Assembly: GCA_011799875.1 (NCBI GenBank) | Contig: CM022300.1 | Span: 109,443,201-109,507,200 of the forward strand | Reading direction: 5' to 3' | Source of the DNA: Thinopyrum elongatum | Lineage: Eukaryota; Streptophyta; Magnoliopsida; Poales; Poaceae | DNA: 64,000 nucleotides | Shown: positions 11,565-20,704 of the stretch, piece by piece | How positions within the stretch are numbered: the stretch's first letter is position 1 | Layout: each line of letters begins with the position of its first letter | Notes under the pieces: model-generated | The model's database searches: none | Told to the model about the DNA's origin: nothing | Seen by the model: the letters and a program-made list of their open reading frames with translations, nothing else | Position numbers and translations under genes: made by a program

Positions 11565-12407
11565 ATGTCCAGCACCGCCAGCCACTCTGACGGATCCGGC
11601 GATAACTGGGATGTGTTCCTACGCGTGGCGGTTCGCGATGAGGACGAGCTGGCCCTCCGCATCGCATTGGAGCGGTCGCGGGTGAACACGGGCGGGCGGC
11701 AGCTCCGGATCTGCTCCGTCATCTGTCGCCCACTACCGCAGCGCCGGCGTCAGAGCTGGCCCTTCCCACCCCACACGCAGCTCCACACAGGCAGCTCACT
11801 CCGCGCCGCCCGTCCATTGACCTCCTCCCCCTCCGACCGTTGTTCCTCAAGGGCAGCGGTGGGTTTTGGTGCCCGCTCCATCGGCGTCGTGGACGCACAC
11901 CCTTGAATCTGAGGCATGCGCCGCCCGCGCGAGAGGCAGTGGGCAAGGGAGAGGGCAATCACGTTGGAGGCGGTTGCACAGTCATCCTGCCGCCGCCGCG
12001 GGGCGCCAGCGGTGCTCGACGAGGAGCAGCACCTCCTCGCGTGGGTCTACAACAGTTTACTTGCAACGGCGGAGACGGACGCCCGCCGGCTCTGGGAGAA
12101 AAACGCTAAGACGCTCCAGCTGGACCTGGAGCAGTCCTTGCGCGAGGCGGCTGAGGTGGTGGCGGAGGCGGTGCGAGTGGCCAAGCTCAAGCGGGAGCAG
12201 GGCCGCATTGTCCGGAGGATGAAGGGCTACATCATCTCCTCTTCCTCCGATGTCACCGACGACCCCTCCCTCCCCCCCCCCCCCCCCCCTCCTCTTGTCA
12301 CGGACGGCTACAACCACACCGGTGACCGCAAGGACAAAGGCCCAGCAAGTGGTGAAGAAGCTTTGCCCTCCATTTTATATTGTCATTTTTTAGTTGTTTT
12401 AGTTTAG
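11565..12407 (+). pseudogene. Uncharacterised Triticeae protein family, broken copy
   Basis: Starts MSSTASHSDGSGDNWDVFL in good initiation context (CACCATGTCC). A helical, Glu/Arg-rich C-terminal half is in the same frame from 11916 (DEEQHLLAWVYNSLL, then VVAEAVRVAKLKREQGRIV), then a Ser/Asp stretch, a proline run from a C tract near 12270, and GDRKDKGPA. TGA stops at 11904-11912 and a shifted middle part (LESEACAARAR in another frame) show compensating frameshifts. The natural end was probably about 12355, where a 4-base loss breaks the GPARKW ending; the frame now runs to 12407. I do not recognise the function. A promoter-like flank with no gene lies at 11130-11560. Confidence 0.5.
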
Positions 12408-12573
12408 AACCTGTCTGGAGATGAACTGTGATCTTTTGAATGATGTAAAGTAGATTATGTGCATTTGGATGTTAATTTGCTGCCGATTTCTATCTCCGTT
12501 GTTTGAATGTCCCTCTGTTCGTTTATGATCTATGTAGACTAGTTTCACGTTGCATGCGTAATATGGATCTAAG

Positions 12574-12679
12574 GTGCCGGATATGAGATACGAGACTGTG
12601 CAGGCAAGAATTTGAGGTCTAGCCATGTGCCGGATATGAGATACGTGGCTGTGCAGGCAAGAATTTGAGGTCTGGCCGG
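12574..12679 (+). repeat. 53-bp tandem duplication
   Basis: Two adjacent copies starting GTGCCGGATATGAGATACG, at 12574-12626 and 12627-12679, differing at only a few bases. It lies in the 3' flank of the uncharacterised gene. The rest of 12408-12785 holds no gene that I can see. Confidence 0.85.
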
Positions 12680-12785
12680 TCAGTGGCGCGTCCGCGGACG
12701 CATATGGTTGGTAATCATGGCTGTAGATGCTATTATGGCATACACACCCTTCTGATGCTTGTACAAGGTGTACATACACCACTAA

Positions 12786-13069
12786 GGGCATCTCCGATAG
12801 TCGTAAGATAGTTGTTGGTAGACTTTGCCACATAGGATTTTTTATGATGTGTCATACAATAAATGAGGAAAGAGAGTAAGGTTATATGTACAGAAACCAA
12901 CACCCCTTGCACAAGCTCCAATGTAGAATGAGAGAGCACCTTATTTATTATCTCACATCTTATTGGGCAAACTAGATACAACCAATTGGAGTAGTTGTAT
13001 GTTAAGGTGTTGGTTGATGACATGGCATATTTTACCAACAATCTAACATACAAACTGTTGGAGATGCCC
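12786..13069. mobile_element. MITE, about 285 bp, possibly Harbinger-type
   Basis: Ends are inverted: GGGCATCTCCGATAG at the left and, reversed at the right, GGGCATCTCCAACAG; similarity continues into a GTTGTTGGTA segment on each side. The flanks are TAA and TAG, compatible with an imperfect 3-bp TWA target duplication typical of PIF/Harbinger MITEs. No coding potential. Confidence 0.6.
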
Positions 13070-13104
13070 TAGAGAGAACCTATAATATTGTTCGACGAAA
13101 GGTG

Positions 13105-13417
13105 GTATTATAATGAAAGTACCTTTCTGCTCCCGAGCTCAAATGAGCTCGGTGGACAGTAAAATCGAAAAAAAGTTCAAAAAAATCCAAATTTTTTTTG
13201 GGAGAAACATTGACTAGCATTTTGGAGCACCGAATTTATTTATTTTTTTGCCACGCATTAGAGGAATGTGATTCCATGATGAATTTTTGCAAGCACTTAG
13301 AACTTTTGTCAATGTTTCTCACAAAAAAAAATTGGAATTTTTCGATTTTGTTTTGATTTTACTGTTCACCCGAGCTCATTTGAGCTCGGGTGCAGAAACT
13401 CCGCATCCGTATTATAA
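13105..13417. mobile_element. MITE with 9-bp target duplication (Mutator-like)
   Basis: The same 9 bp, GTATTATAA, stands at 13105-13113 and 13409-13417. Between them, 13114-13408, the two ends are inverted repeats that share TTTCTGC, then CCCGAGCTCAAATGAGCTCGG and CAGTAAAATC. A 9-bp duplication points to a Mutator-type transposase acting in trans. There is no coding frame. Confidence 0.7.
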
Positions 13418-13751
13418 CCCTTTCTTTCTCTTCACATACTCTTCAGGTAAGATAGCAACACAATTCAGACCAAAGTATGTCCCCATCAATCAAGCATACG
13501 AATTAATTGCTCAGCAGCAAAATAGAGACAGTCCTACAAAATAAATTATTCCCTGGAACGAGCATCAGGAACAATTTACGGTGGTCATACAAAATCAGTG
13601 TCCGAAGATTATTCAAATACACCCATATGTAGCCTCTCTTGTAGTGGGTACTGCAGGAGGTAAATTAAAAAGCAAAAGACTTGATCGCGACGTCTTGACA
13701 GTCCCTTACATAGTTAAAAGGATGAAGCTTTGAGCAAAGACGCGTAATCAG

Positions 13752-14996
13752 TCAGAGTATTGACTGGATCAAGTTGGTCTCAGCAATTGTACAAGACTTG
13801 TGCTTAATCATACGGAGCCCGTTGCCGTTGCCACTTTCTTTGCCGCTGTCACTGCCACTTTATTTGCCGCTGTCACTGCCACACCCTTTGCCGCTGTCGC
13901 CGCCACTTTCTTTGCCAGATAATACTTCCAACCCAGTGAATACAACAATTGACTCGCCAACTGGACCTGATTGTCTATCCATCAAACAGTTGTTCATGTC
14001 TTCATAGAAGTTGGTGATGCAAAATCTACCAGAACCAAAACTGGTAATGTTGCTGGAACCATAGGATGACGGGTGCCATTCCTCCGGCAGATCTGGATCC
14101 CTCCAAACATAGCGCTGCTTCGGCTCATGCCCTCTAAGGACACAGGAGAGATCAGCCGCACACGGGAGCTCAGGATTACCAGCAGAGAGGCCAAACCAGA
14201 GGTTGAGCTCAGGGATGTACTCCGCCTTGCCGTAGAAGGGCATCTGCCAGTCACCAGCCAGGCTCCACGTCCGGCTCACCATGTCGAAGCAGTAGGTGCC
14301 CAAGCCATCTGCGGAAATGCAGATGACGTCCCCCACCACAGAATAAGATGATATCGAGATAGAGCTGCAACCTGGATTATTAAGGAACGGCGGCGGCGGG
14401 AGTGTGTCACAGTGCCATGTCTTCGGGACAGTAACGTCTCTATCTGGGCACTTGCAGCAGATTAGCGCCTCGAACGGAGAGGCCTTGCATGGATCAGGCT
14501 CCGTGTCCATGATGTAGAGGCTGTGGTCACCGCCATCCTGCTCTCCTTCAGATCCAGGGCTGGGGACAGAGACGGCGATGGGGTAGCATTTGGGCGAATG
14601 GAGGCTTGGCGATGTTATCATGCAGCGGTCCTCAGTGTCATAGAGGGTGGTGCGTGCCCCACTATCAGTGAAGAAGATCTTGCTTCCAGAGAGAGAGAAA
14701 CAATTCAATTGGGCTTCGCCGTTGCAAGCCATTGATGGCCGCACAGTGAAGACTGCCGGCGACAGCTTAATACTCTCCAGCTGATCTGAGAGAGCCGCCT
14801 GGTTCTTCTTCTTTTGGCCATTCACCTTGGTCCCAAAAGGTGAGTATGGCGGCACTTTTCTTAGTCTGGGCAGATCTCGCACCTTTGCTACTTCTTCTGT
14901 TGGGTAGAATAAATGGTCGCGCTTGAGGAGGTGAAGCGAATAGGCGCACTTTTTGTGGTTCTCCAACAGCAGATTCACGTGGCGGCGGAGGCTCAT
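13752..14996 (-). CDS. DUF1668 family protein (grass-specific)
   Basis: ATG at 14996-14994, chosen because it begins MSLRRHVNLLLENHKKC, the usual DUF1668 opening (an upstream TTG is not needed). The frame runs 378 codons to TAA at 13860. Family features: SLHLLKRDHLFYP, a beta-propeller-like body with TTLYDTEDRCMITSPSLHSPKCYPIAV, ADGLGTYCFDMVSRTWSLAGDWQMPF, LNLWFGLSA, EEWHPSSYGSSNITSFGSGRFCITNF. Function is unknown in the family. The tail is a Gly/Ser/Asp repeat from four 24-bp units; the TAA arose inside one unit. Beyond it the frame continues open to TGA at 13752, so the older protein was about 36 residues longer. Minus-strand flank includes a likely 5' UTR exon and intron. Confidence 0.75.
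13819..13914 (-). repeat. Four 24-bp tandem units in the DUF1668 C-terminus
   Basis: Units at 13819-13842, 13843-13866, 13867-13890 and 13891-13914, each like CCGCTGTCACTGCCAC plus a T-rich end on the plus strand. They encode eight-residue Gly/Ser/Lys repeats on the minus strand. One unit carries TAA in place of the GAA seen in its sisters. Confidence 0.85.
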
Positions 14997-16280
14997 GATT
15001 GACAACTCCGAACTAGCTTCAAAATCCTAGTCGCCGGTAGATCAGCGGCAGATATCCTGAATAGACTCAAAACAAATGCACAACAGAAAAGCATCAGAGC
15101 AGAAAATTTACTAAACATCGCCTTTCACAAAATAAAAGTTAATAAAGACTTGACCTCCTATACTCCCTTCAGGGGCGACATAGTAATTGCTCTCGCCACC
15201 ATTTTCATGCATTCATCAAATGAAACTGATACAAGTTATGGCCTAGGCTATTCTGGACAACGGCAGAGCTTCACCGGGGCGAACATAGGGCGTTACCCCC
15301 ACACACAAGCAAAATTGAATATTTTTAAGTACTACATTTATCTGACATTGTTCTTCCTGGGAGAAAAATGAGCAGCGTCCCAACTCTCATTCGCGTCTTG
15401 GCAACTACTACTCTTTCATCTAACGTAGACTCTTGCGACCAACGGCTGGGGCTTGCTGGAATGGGGGGTGGCAAGCCACCGGCCAGAGCAGAGAGGCAAG
15501 AGGCTGGTCAGGGCTCCTGGCTCACCTCATAGCGACCGCACTCAGCTATCAGGCAGGCGCCACACGCAGTGAGCTGGTGAGCAGCAAGTGCTATTCTACC
15601 CTCCCTCTCCCGCTGGAAATTTAATCCTGGCAAACTGAAGTCCGACTATTTTGATTCTGCCCTTTTAGTGTAGATTCTTTCATCCTTATTACTCCCTCCG
15701 TCCCCTAATATAAGAGCATTTTTGACACTAGAATTTTTACTGAGTGAAAAGTAGTATTTTGGTACTCCAGTTTCTTTTGTTATCGAGTAGCTTTATATTT
15801 AATTAACGATGAAAATATGTTTTGTAAGCTAATGCGGACAAGATTAAGACAATTATCTAAGTTTTCTCAATATTCTGCAAAATCTAACTTGTTGTAGGCG
15901 TAAAATTTCGTATTTGCAAAATAAAAATTGCAACTTCGCCCTCTTGATCCTGAGTCCAGGATTTGTTTACTACACCATATACAAACTACAACACCCCGCA
16001 AACTACAAAACTACTCCTACACAGCTAACGCTCAAACAAACACCAGCAAGGAAGATTATATTCAGAGAGAAGGGAACCGAGCGCCACACAGCCCCTGCTC
16101 CCCATTTCTTCGATATTAGAAAAGAAATAGCCCCGCAAAAAAAGGAGAAAAGAAATAGGGTTTGCCTACTTACCTTTCGATCAAGGTAGACGAAGAGGGA
16201 GCAGATTAGAGGGAGGAGGAGGAGCTGGTGGCGGCGGGCGGAACACAGCGGCACGACGGCGGGTGGCGGCGGAGATGGGG
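14997..16280 (-). promoter_or_regulatory. Probable 5' UTR, intron and promoter side of the DUF1668 gene
   Basis: Reading the minus strand, a GC-rich purine/CGG stretch (16170-16280) is followed by a good donor, AAAG then GTAAGTAGG at about 16165-16175, and a long AT-rich non-coding run to about 15050, just upstream of the ATG. This fits a 5' UTR exon plus a leader intron of about 1.1 kb. A C-terminal splice alternative was not seen. Inferred from splice-like signals only. Confidence 0.4.
15691..15840. mobile_element. Stowaway-like MITE end
   Basis: CTCCCTCCGTCCCCTAATAT with preceding TA is the classic terminal repeat of Triticeae Stowaway/Mariner MITEs, here inside the presumed leader intron. 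The opposite end was not found clearly, so it is probably truncated; the right limit is approximate. Confidence 0.5.
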
Positions 16281-16334
16281 CGGATTAGGGGAACAGGACA
16301 GCAAAGATTGGAATGAGGTCTAGGTCTCCCTCAC

Positions 16335-16394
16335 ACTTTTTGAGGTACTGGTTTTTTTTTTTTTTTTGAGAAGAACTTTTTGAGGTACTGGTGT

Positions 16395-16429
<35 letters not shown>

Positions 16430-16450
16430 AGAAATAGGTACTGGTGTGTT
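16335..16450 (+). repeat. Poly-T tracts with a duplicated GAGGTACTGG unit
   Basis: Long T runs at about 16350-16368 and 16398-16429, each next to a TTTTTGAGGTACTGG-like copy. Apparent poly-Lys or poly-Phe frames here are artefacts of the homopolymers. 16450-16820 holds no gene; GGCGCCTTAAG is repeated there about three times. Confidence 0.75.
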
Positions 16451-16819
16451 GGGTACTTCCGTCGGCTTGGAATGAATGGGCCGAACGATATGTCGTCCAG
16501 TCGCTTGACGGGCCTGACAAGAAGAATTAGACTCAGCGCGCACCACGCGGGTGGGACATCTATTTGGCGCCTTAAGTACACCTAAAAAAACAAATTGGCG
16601 CCTTAAGTTTTGCTAAAAAGAAAAATGGTGCCTTAAGCGCCCCTTAGAGTGCATTTTGCTAACCAGCGCACACCCCTCCACAGCAATGGTATCTAAATGG
16701 TCCGGCCCACGTACATTGTTATTTCATCGGTTTTCTCATTGGGCGCTGCTACACGTCGGCCAACAGAGATCTGTCGCCTCGCGCCTGGCAGATTGAGCGT
16801 CCGAGCGTCATATTCTACC

Positions 16820-17060
16820 AGTGCAACACAGGTCGTGATGCAGGAAATTTTTGCAACACGGATCATGATGCAAAAAAGAATTGCAACATAGGTCAACTTA
16901 CATATTTTTGCAACAGGGGTCTTGTTATAATTTAATATTTTTGCAACAGAGGTCTTGTTGCAATTTAACTTATTTTCCAACAGTGGTCTCATTGCAAATT
17001 TATTTTAGTTTTTGCAACGGAGGTCTTGTTACTTTTTTTTTTTGCAACAGAGACATTGCT
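16820..17060 (+). repeat. GCAACA...GGTCTTGTTGCAA degenerate tandem repeats
   Basis: About seven diverged units of 30-60 bp, each with TTTTTGCAACA, then a GAGGTCTTGTT-like part; many units contain the inverse TTGCAA. The repeats are probably inside a non-autonomous DNA transposon, but I could not place its ends. Confidence 0.7.
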
Positions 17061-17179
17061 GCAGAAACTCACTATAGCACACTACGAGCAGCCAGCAGCG
17101 GTCATGTCGCACACGCAGGACAAGCATCGCACGGACGAGACGGTGGATGCTCGTGTGCATCGGTCGATTGAAGCCAAGT

Positions 17180-18300
17180 GTTTTCCTTTCTCATTTTTTT
17201 TTCTTTTTTTTTCTTTTTTTCCATCTCTTTTAAAAAAATATCAAAATCATGAACTTTTTCCAATTCCACGAACTTCTTTTCAAACTTGAAACTTTTTTTG
17301 ATTTTTTGTGAACTTATTCATTTCAAATCCGTGAACTTTTTCTCAAATACCTGAACTCTTTCCCAAATTTCATGAACTTTTCACAAATTACAAAGTTTTC
17401 ACAAATCTTGTTTTGAACTTTTTTATCAAGTTCATGAACTTTTCATTTTCGCAAAACTATTTCCAAATTACAAACTTTTCCAAGTCTTGATCTTTTTCAA
17501 AATGGTTGTTTTTTTTTCAAATTTCCTGAAATTTCTAAATTGTTGAACTTTTTTTCAAATTTTTTGAACTTTTCTTCATTTTTTCTGAATTTTACACTTT
17601 TTGGAAAAGTCAATGGACACTGGTGGATCGGTCAACGATCACAAAATAACCATTTTTTAGAAAATAACTCAACTAGGTCTGCACATACACTCCCGTGTGT
17701 GTGTGAGTGCGAGTTATCCTGGGCTGGATGAACACTGAATTTGGTGAACATTTCTGCGTATAACGAATATTTTTTTAAATACAAGATTTTTTTAATATGA
17801 TTGACATTTTTTGAATTTGGTGAATAAATCTTTTAATATTATGAAGAAAATTTGAAATTTCTAAACATTTTTTTGATTTGATGAACATTTCTTGAACTCG
17901 GTGATTGTTTTTATTATTGATGAACATTTTTATATTTGATGAACCAAGTTTGAATTCGATGAAGATTTTTTCAAATGTGATGAACAAAATATGAATTCAT
18001 GAACTTTTTTTGAATTGGATGAACAATTTATTAATTCGAAGAACATTTTCTTCAAAATTCATCAACATTTTTTAATATGATGAATATTTTTTGAATTTGA
18101 TGAACAAAATTAGAATTTGATGAATATCTTGTGAAGTTGATGAACATTTTTTGAATTTGAAGAACAAATTTTTTAAACCGGTGAACTTTTTTTTGAAAAA
18201 AAGATGAACCTTTGATGAACATTTTTATAATTCGGTGATCATTTTTTTTAAATGGAAGAACTTTTTTATTAAGAAAAGGAAGACAAAAATGTAATGAAAA
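17180..18300 (+). repeat. AT-rich quasi-tandem GAACTTTTT / GATGAACATTTTT arrays
   Basis: From about 17240 to 17590 the unit is like TGAACTTTTTCAAATT. After a complex interval (17600-17740) it changes to GATGAACATTTTTTGAATTT up to about 18250. Such sequence is common inside non-autonomous Triticeae DNA transposons. Open frames in it are low-complexity and were not called. Confidence 0.65.
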
Positions 18301-18479
18301 AAGAAAAGGAAAAAAATGAAAGAAAGAAAAATGAAAAATAAAAAACGACAAAATATGAAGAGGGGTCCTGTCATGGGTCAGCCAAACTTACTTAGCAAGC
18401 ACCGGATGGCGCATTTGGTCGACTTCCATCGACCTTGGCGGAGAATGGGACTCACCCGCGTGGGTATCAGAATATGTCT

Positions 18480-18959
18480 CTTCGTAAAGAGCCCTCAAAA
18501 ATATATCTCTTCATAACGAGTCCAAAGTTCCCTTTCGTGAGTTAGGTTCCTCACGATGGCGACTCCCCCGCCATTGAGAATTCTCCTTCCCTGCCTTCCT
18601 ATTCTCGTTGGACCTTGACTTAGAACATCTCTCTTTGTAAAGTAATGATACGCGATGGTGAAGTCTTTACCCTCTTGTTTAGAGTTTTTCGACTCCGTTG
18701 GCAATTTGACATTCCTGGTGTGAGGTTTATCTTACCCACTGTGCTGCTTACCTCGAAACTCAGTGAGAGGCGAGGGAAGGTGGGAGGTCTTGGAGGTACC
18801 AGCTCTAGCAATGGCTGGGCCAAGTTCTTCAATGGCACCGGGGAAGATGATGGGAGATGATCTAGACGAGATGTTGAAACACTTGGACGTGCAGGAGGAC
18901 AAGTTGGATGATGTCGTCACGGGTAAAAAGGAAGTGAAGAATTTTGAGAAGGAGGCAAG
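18480..18959 (+). pseudogene. L1-type LINE: 5' region and start of ORF1
   Basis: An ATG at 18811 opens MAGPSSSMAPGKMMGDDLDE, then an acidic stretch (LKHLDVQEDKLDDVV) of the kind found at the start of plant LINE ORF1 or related DUF4283/zinc-knuckle proteins. The frame is cut at 18959 by the Copia insertion and continues at 27542. ORF1 protein binds element RNA. The preceding 330 bp would be its 5' leader. Confidence 0.5.
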
Positions 18960-20704
18960 TGTTGGGAAACATGGTATGCAATTTCAAAATTTTCCTACGC
19001 TCACGCAAGATCTATCTAGGAGATGCATAGCAACGAGGGAGAGAGTGTGTCTACGTACCCTCGTAGACCGTAAGCGAAAGCGTTTCACAACGCGGTTGAT
19101 GTAGTCGAACTTTCTTCGCGCTCCACCGATCGAGTACCGAACGTACGGCACCTCTGAGTTCTGCACACGTTCAGCTCGGTGACGTCCCTCGCCTTCTTGA
19201 TCCAGCAAGGTGTCGAGGTAGTAGATGAGTTCCGTCAGCACGACAGCGTGGTGACGGTGATGGTGATGTGATCCGCGCAGTGCTTCGCCTAAGCACCGCG
19301 AGAATATGACCGGGGGTGTAAACTGTGGAGGGGGGCGTCGCACACGGCTAACAATTGATGTTCTGTCTCTTTGGGGCGCCCCCTCCCCTCTATTTATATA
19401 TGTGTAGGGGCTTGGAGTAGAAGGAATAGTGCCACGTGAACAGTAACCATGAATAGTAAACACGTGGACTTGGACTCCAAGTCCAATCATATTCCTACTA
19501 GGACTCCTTCCCTTTTTGCCTTCCCTAGCCACATGGGCTTTTGAGGACTTAGTGCGCCTAGCCCAATAAGGCCAGGGCACCTCCCCTTAGCCCATGCCAG
19601 CCCTTGGGACGTGGTGGACCCACTTGTGGACTTCCGGACCCCTCCGAAATCCTCCGGAACCTTCTGGAAGCTTCCCGGTACAATACCGAAAAAACTGCAC
19701 TTTTTTCCGGAACCCAAAATATGACTTCCCATATATAAATCTTTACCTCTCGACCATTCCGAGACTCCTCATCATGTCCGTGATCTCATCCAGGACTCCG
19801 AACAATATTCGGTCACCAAATCACATAACTCATATAATACAATATCGTCATCGAACGTTAAGCGTGCGGACCCTACGGGTTCGAGAACTATGTAGACATG
19901 ACCGAGACACCTCTCCGGTCAATAACCAATAGAGGAACCTGGATGCTCATATTGGCTCCCACATATTCTACGAAGATCTTTATCGGTCGAACCGTTATGA
20001 CAACATACGTTATTCCCTTTGTCCATCGGTATGTTACTTGCCCGAGATTCGATCGTCGGTATCTTCATACCTAGTTCAATCTCGTTACTGGCAAGTCTCT
20101 TTACTCGTTCCGTAATACATCATCCTGCAACTAACTCATTAGTCACTTTGCTTGCAAGGCTTCTTATGATGTGCATTACCGAGAGGGCCCAGAGATACCT
20201 CTCCGATATTCGGAGTGACAAATCCTAATCTCGATCTATGCCAACCCAACAAACACCTTCGGAGATACCTGTAGAGCATCTTTATAATCACCCAGTTACG
20301 TTGTGACGTTTGATAGCACACAAGGCATTCCTCCGGTATCCGGGAGTTGCATAATCTCATAGTCGGAGGAATATGTATTTGACATGAAGAAAGCAATAGC
20401 AATAAAACTGAACGATCATTTATGCTAAGCTAACGGATGGGTCTTGTCCATCACATCATTCTCCTAATGATGTAATCCCGTTATCAAATGACAACTCATG
20501 TCCATGGTTAGGAAACCATAACCATCTTTGATCAACGAGCTAGTCTAGTAGAGGCATACTAGGGACACAATGTTTTGTCTATGTATTCACACATGTATCA
20601 AGTTTCCGGTTAATACAATTCTAGCATGAATAATAAACATTTATCATGATATAAGTAAATATAAATAACAACTTTATTATTGCCTCTAGGGCATATTTTC
20701 TTCA
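18960..20704 (-). repeat. 3' LTR of Copia element 1
   Basis: On the minus strand starts TGAAGAAAATATGCCC and ends GTTTCCCAACA. It has the same length as its partner at 25792. A 198-codon minus-strand open frame at 18984-19580 occurs in both LTRs but has no domain and is not taken as a gene. Confidence 0.92.

Noticed and set aside
16285..16585. Poly-Lys or poly-Phe proteins
   Set aside because: Translations of T homopolymers on either strand.
18984..19580. 198-codon minus-strand frame
   Set aside because: It lies in the Copia 1 LTR, recurs at 25816-26412 in the partner LTR, and has no recognisable domain.
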